A DNA stretch of 64,000 nucleotides from Caulobacter radicis (GTDB lineage: Bacteria > Pseudomonadota > Alphaproteobacteria > Caulobacterales > Caulobacteraceae): the NCBI RefSeq assembly GCF_003094615.1, contig NZ_QDKO01000003.1, forward strand, positions 1 through 64,000. Reading direction: 5' to 3'. Below the pieces are notes generated by a model. The model did no database searches. It had not been told where the DNA came from and saw only the letters and a program-made list of their open reading frames with translations. Of this stretch, positions 61,985 through 64,000 are shown piece by piece (position 1 is the stretch's first letter; each line of letters opens with the position of its first letter). The position numbers were made by a program, and so were the translations under genes.

Positions 61985-62538
61985 GCCGGACGGGGATAGA
62001 CCCAGCTCCATCCCCGGTGAGTTCGCCAAAGAACCGAACGAACTCAATCCCTTGCAACTTTCTCACTCAAACTTATCAGACGCGCCCAAACCCGCCGCAT
62101 AATCAAACCCGTCCCCGCCATGGGGAGGGCTCTTGGTACCGGCCCAAGCGTGGCGAGGACCGCATCGAGCGGGGCCGCTCGGAGCGTCGTGGGAAAAGGC
62201 GGGTTTGCAGGAGCGCTCACAAGGCGTGAATGGGCCGCCAAGCCGTCCATGGCGTAACGAGCGGGTCGACAGGGTCGGGATCGTTCAAACCGGCCTAACA
62301 GGATCAGCCGAGGCCGCCGCCGGATTACCGCGGGGCTATTGGTCCTGCCCGTCCGTGGGACAGCCGGGTCCAGGGTTGAAACAGCACCCGCGCCTCCGGC
62401 CCTTCGGAATAACGACGCGGCGGAGCGGTCGACGAAGCCGAAACGCTAAACAAACCCACGGTCCCCGGGCTCCGCCCGGCCGCTCCGCGCCTCCCCGACC
62501 TCACGCGTGCAAACGCGGGAGCTAGCGAAGCCGTGTCT
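61985..62538. other. Gene-free region of unknown function
   Basis: About 550 bases between two repeat blocks. Neither strand has an ORF with protein-like composition or homology I recognise; the longest (62133-62525) is rich in Arg/Pro/Gly in random order. Two strong hairpins are visible on the reverse strand around 61990-62050 (GAGTTCG/CGAACTC and CGGGGAT/ATCCCCG). It could encode a structured RNA or be degraded repeat sequence; I could not match it to tmRNA, RNase P RNA, 6S or SRP RNA. Confidence 0.4.
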
Positions 62539-62539
62539 T

Positions 62540-62677
62540 GAGGAACCTCCCCCCGTGGGGGAGGTGATCGCGCAGCGATCGGTGGGGGGAGTGACTACGA
62601 ACTCACCCACCACCCCGAAAGCTGAAACCGCCCCCCCACCGGCCTTCGGCCGCCTCCCCCAGAGGGGGAGGTTCCTC
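62540..62677. repeat. Repeat bounded by 13-bp inverted ends
   Basis: GAGGAACCTCCCC (62540-62552) and its perfect inverse GGGGAGGTTCCTC (62665-62677) frame a 138-bp block containing GATCGCGCAGCGATC and GGCCTTCGGCC. It has no coding content and looks like a miniature palindromic element. Confidence 0.75.
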
Positions 62678-62681
62678 GCCA

Positions 62682-62767
62682 AAGATCCTCCCCCTGAAGG
62701 GGGAGGTGGCCCGGAGGGCCGGAGGGGGAAGGTCCTGATGAGGTCAGCACATCCCCAACGTCAGCAC
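62682..62767. repeat. Palindromic repeat, left part of composite element
   Basis: Begins with the same 50 bases as the copy at 56551 (two differences), ends in GGAGGGGGAAGGTCCTGATGAGG, and runs into the 85-bp repeat at 62768. The two together make a composite element whose ends both carry a CTCCCCCTTCAGGGGGAG-type palindrome. Confidence 0.8.
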
Positions 62768-62852
62768 TCCCTTCCCCCTCAGTCGGCGGAGTTTATCCTC
62801 GGGCCGGCCTTTGGCCGGACCCGGGGGCGACAGCTCCCCCTTCAGGGGGAGC
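62768..62852. repeat. 85-bp dispersed repeat, copy 2
   Basis: Identical to bases 44-128 of the window except one position. It ends three bases before the stop codon of the Hsp70-family gene, so it marks that 3' end. Confidence 0.88.
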
Positions 62853-62854
62853 AT

Positions 62855-64000
62855 CTATCCCGGCGCCCGCTCGCTCCAGAGGTCGAGATCCGGCTCATGC
62901 CCGATCAGGGCCAGGCCCGAGGCGATCGACTCGAATTCGCCGCCGCTCTCGATCCGTTCGGCGCCGAAGCGGCGCAGGAAGATGTCGCGCACGGCCGGCA
63001 CGAACGAGGAGCCGCCCGTCAGGAACACCCGGTCCACGCCCTCGGCGGCCAGGCCCGAGCGCTCCAGCGCCTGGTCCACGGCCGTCTCGATGGCCTTCAG
63101 TTCCGGCGCGATCCAGCCTTCGAATTCGCTACGCGCCACGTCGCGCTCGATGACCACGGAGCCGGCCTTGAATGAGAACAGCGCGCTTTCCTGGCTCGAC
63201 AGCGCCTCCTTCAGGCCCGAGACCGAGCGGTAGAGGGCGTAGCCGTGGTTGTCGTCGAGCACCTCGATCAGGCGGGCGATCTTCTCCGGCTCGACCGCCG
63301 TGCGCTCCAGGGCGCGGATGTCGCGCATGTCCTTGGACGCGCGCAGCATGGCCAGCTGGTCCCAGCGGGCGAAGGCGGTGTAGTAGCGCTGCGGGATCGG
63401 CAGGCGGCTGGACATGGCCTTGTAGAGGCTGCCCTTGCCCAGTTCCGGCGAGACGACGTTGTCGATGATCCGATAGTCGAAGGCGTCGCCGGCCACGCCG
63501 ACGCCCGAGCGGGCCAGCGGAACCGAGCGCAGCTGGCCGCCGTGGCGCTCGAACCGCACGATCGAGAAGTCGCTGGTGCCGCCGCCGAAGTCGGCCACCA
63601 GCACCGTGGCGTCCTCCTTCAGCTGGCGGGCGAAGAAGAAGGCCGCCCCGACCGGCTCGTGGGCGTAGCGGATATCCGAGAAGCCCAGGCGCTCGAACGC
63701 GGCCTCGTAGCGCCTCAGGGCAAGGCTCTCGTCGGGATTGCCGCCGGCGAAGGTCACCGGGCGGCCGACGATCACCCGCGGCGGCAGGTTGGCCATCTGG
63801 CCGCCGGCATGGTCGCGCAGCTTGAACAGGAAGGCCGCCAGCAGGTCCTCGAACAGGTAGCGCCTGTCGAGGATCTTGGTCTCGGTGAAGGCCGCGCTCG
63901 CCGCGAAGGTCTTGAACGACTGGACGAAGCGCGTTTCCAGCGGATCCTCGACATAGGCCTCGATGGCCCAGGGGCCGGCCTCGATGACGCGCTCGGTCGG
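62855..64000 (-). CDS. Hsp70-family chaperone (YegD-like), partial
   Basis: At least 381 residues; the 5' end lies beyond the window. The visible part starts within the nucleotide-binding domain (PTERVIEAGPWAIEAYVEDP, then NLPPRVIVGRPVTF) and has the phosphate-2 element VADFGGGTSDFSIVRF and the adenosine motif VFLTGGSSFVPAVRD, then ends with GLALIGHEPD, without a DnaK-type peptide-binding domain. This is the layout of YegD-like proteins. Its substrates are unknown. An internal ATG at 63796 is not the true start, because in-frame coding sequence continues upstream. Confidence 0.88.
   Translation of the reverse strand, partial: PTERVIEAGPWAIEAYVEDPLETRFVQSFKTFAASAAFTETKILDRRYLFEDLLAAFLFKLRDHAGGQMANLPPRVIVGRPVTFAGGNPDESLALRRYEAAFERLGFSDIRYAHEPVGAAFFFARQLKEDATVLVADFGGGTSDFSIVRFERHGGQLRSVPLARSGVGVAGDAFDYRIIDNVVSPELGKGSLYKAMSSRLPIPQRYYTAFARWDQLAMLRASKDMRDIRALERTAVEPEKIARLIEVLDDNHGYALYRSVSGLKEALSSQESALFSFKAGSVVIERDVARSEFEGWIAPELKAIETAVDQALERSGLAAEGVDRVFLTGGSSFVPAVRDIFLRRFGAERIESGGEFESIASGLALIGHEPDLDLWSERAPG

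Noticed and set aside
61985..62120. tmRNA, RNase P RNA, SRP RNA or 6S RNA in the gene-free region
   Set aside because: None of the conserved landmarks (tag reading frame, P4 core, GGAAGG-type SRP loop) could be found on either strand.
62133..62525. 130-codon ORF in the gene-free region
   Set aside because: No hydrophobic pattern, family or ribosome site; the rich Arg/Pro/Gly/Ser mixture looks random.
61790..62860. CRISPR array in the repeat-rich segment
   Set aside because: The repeats are palindromic, of unequal spacing and differing sequence, without uniform spacers or cas genes.

Overview
The window reads as chromosome of a high-GC alphaproteobacterium of the Caulobacter type. This is inferred from content and order: an elpS-like lipoprotein gene, a TonB-dependent receptor and a complete twelve-gene type II secretion (T2SS) operon lie side by side, the arrangement described for Caulobacter crescentus. 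Genes are packed, 4-bp stop/start overlaps are common, and TonB-dependent receptors and small alphaproteobacterial families (DUF3606, SCPU pilins) occur. No phage, transposase or CRISPR array was found.

Layout. 0.2-3.1 kb: a TauD/TfdA-type dioxygenase and an LLM flavin monooxygenase, then a MobC/ribbon-helix-helix-like gene on the opposite strand. 3.4-18.7 kb: elpS-like lipoprotein, TonB-dependent receptor, gspC-gspN, and a convergent prepilin peptidase. 18.7-24.4 kb: tRNA-Val, gph, then glmU-rpiA-gor and an O-antigen-ligase-like gene. 24.4-30.7 kb: class II DAHP synthase with a structured leader, a FATP-type acyl-CoA synthetase with a coupled hydrolase, panD and a lipoprotein, a SIMPL protein and a CAU-anticodon tRNA. 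31.5-36.05 kb: a minimal SCPU-type chaperone-usher fimbrial operon. 36.05-46.3 kb: a B12 uptake and nucleotide-loop assembly operon read leftward from a cobalamin riboswitch, with cobU divergent. 46.4-52.1 kb: a lone receiver domain and a divergent PspA/glutathionylspermidine-synthase-like (yjf-type) locus. 52.1-53.6 kb: an ECF-like sigma factor, its membrane partner and a divergent membrane protein. 53.9-56.5 kb: pyruvate phosphate dikinase. 56.7-61.8 kb: a MarR-controlled FUSC/DUF1656/HlyD/NodT efflux operon. 61.8-62.85 kb: a gene-free stretch full of palindromic repeats. The right edge is a partial Hsp70-family gene.

How the parts work together. The elpS-T2SS block looks like a phosphate-scavenging export locus, with a PHO-box-like repeat upstream of elpS. 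The B12 operon has an outer-membrane receptor, an ABC importer and the lower-ligand enzymes but no corrin-ring genes, so it serves salvage. It ends in a tyrosine-phosphatase-like gene that may supply the missing alpha-ribazole phosphatase. The yjf-type locus pairs an ESCRT-III-like PspA with an ATP-grasp ligase and several poorly described envelope proteins, and is the least understood system here. Several intergenic regions carry clear dyad symmetries that look like operators (upstream of the acyl-CoA synthetase, ppdK, marR and the yjf locus).
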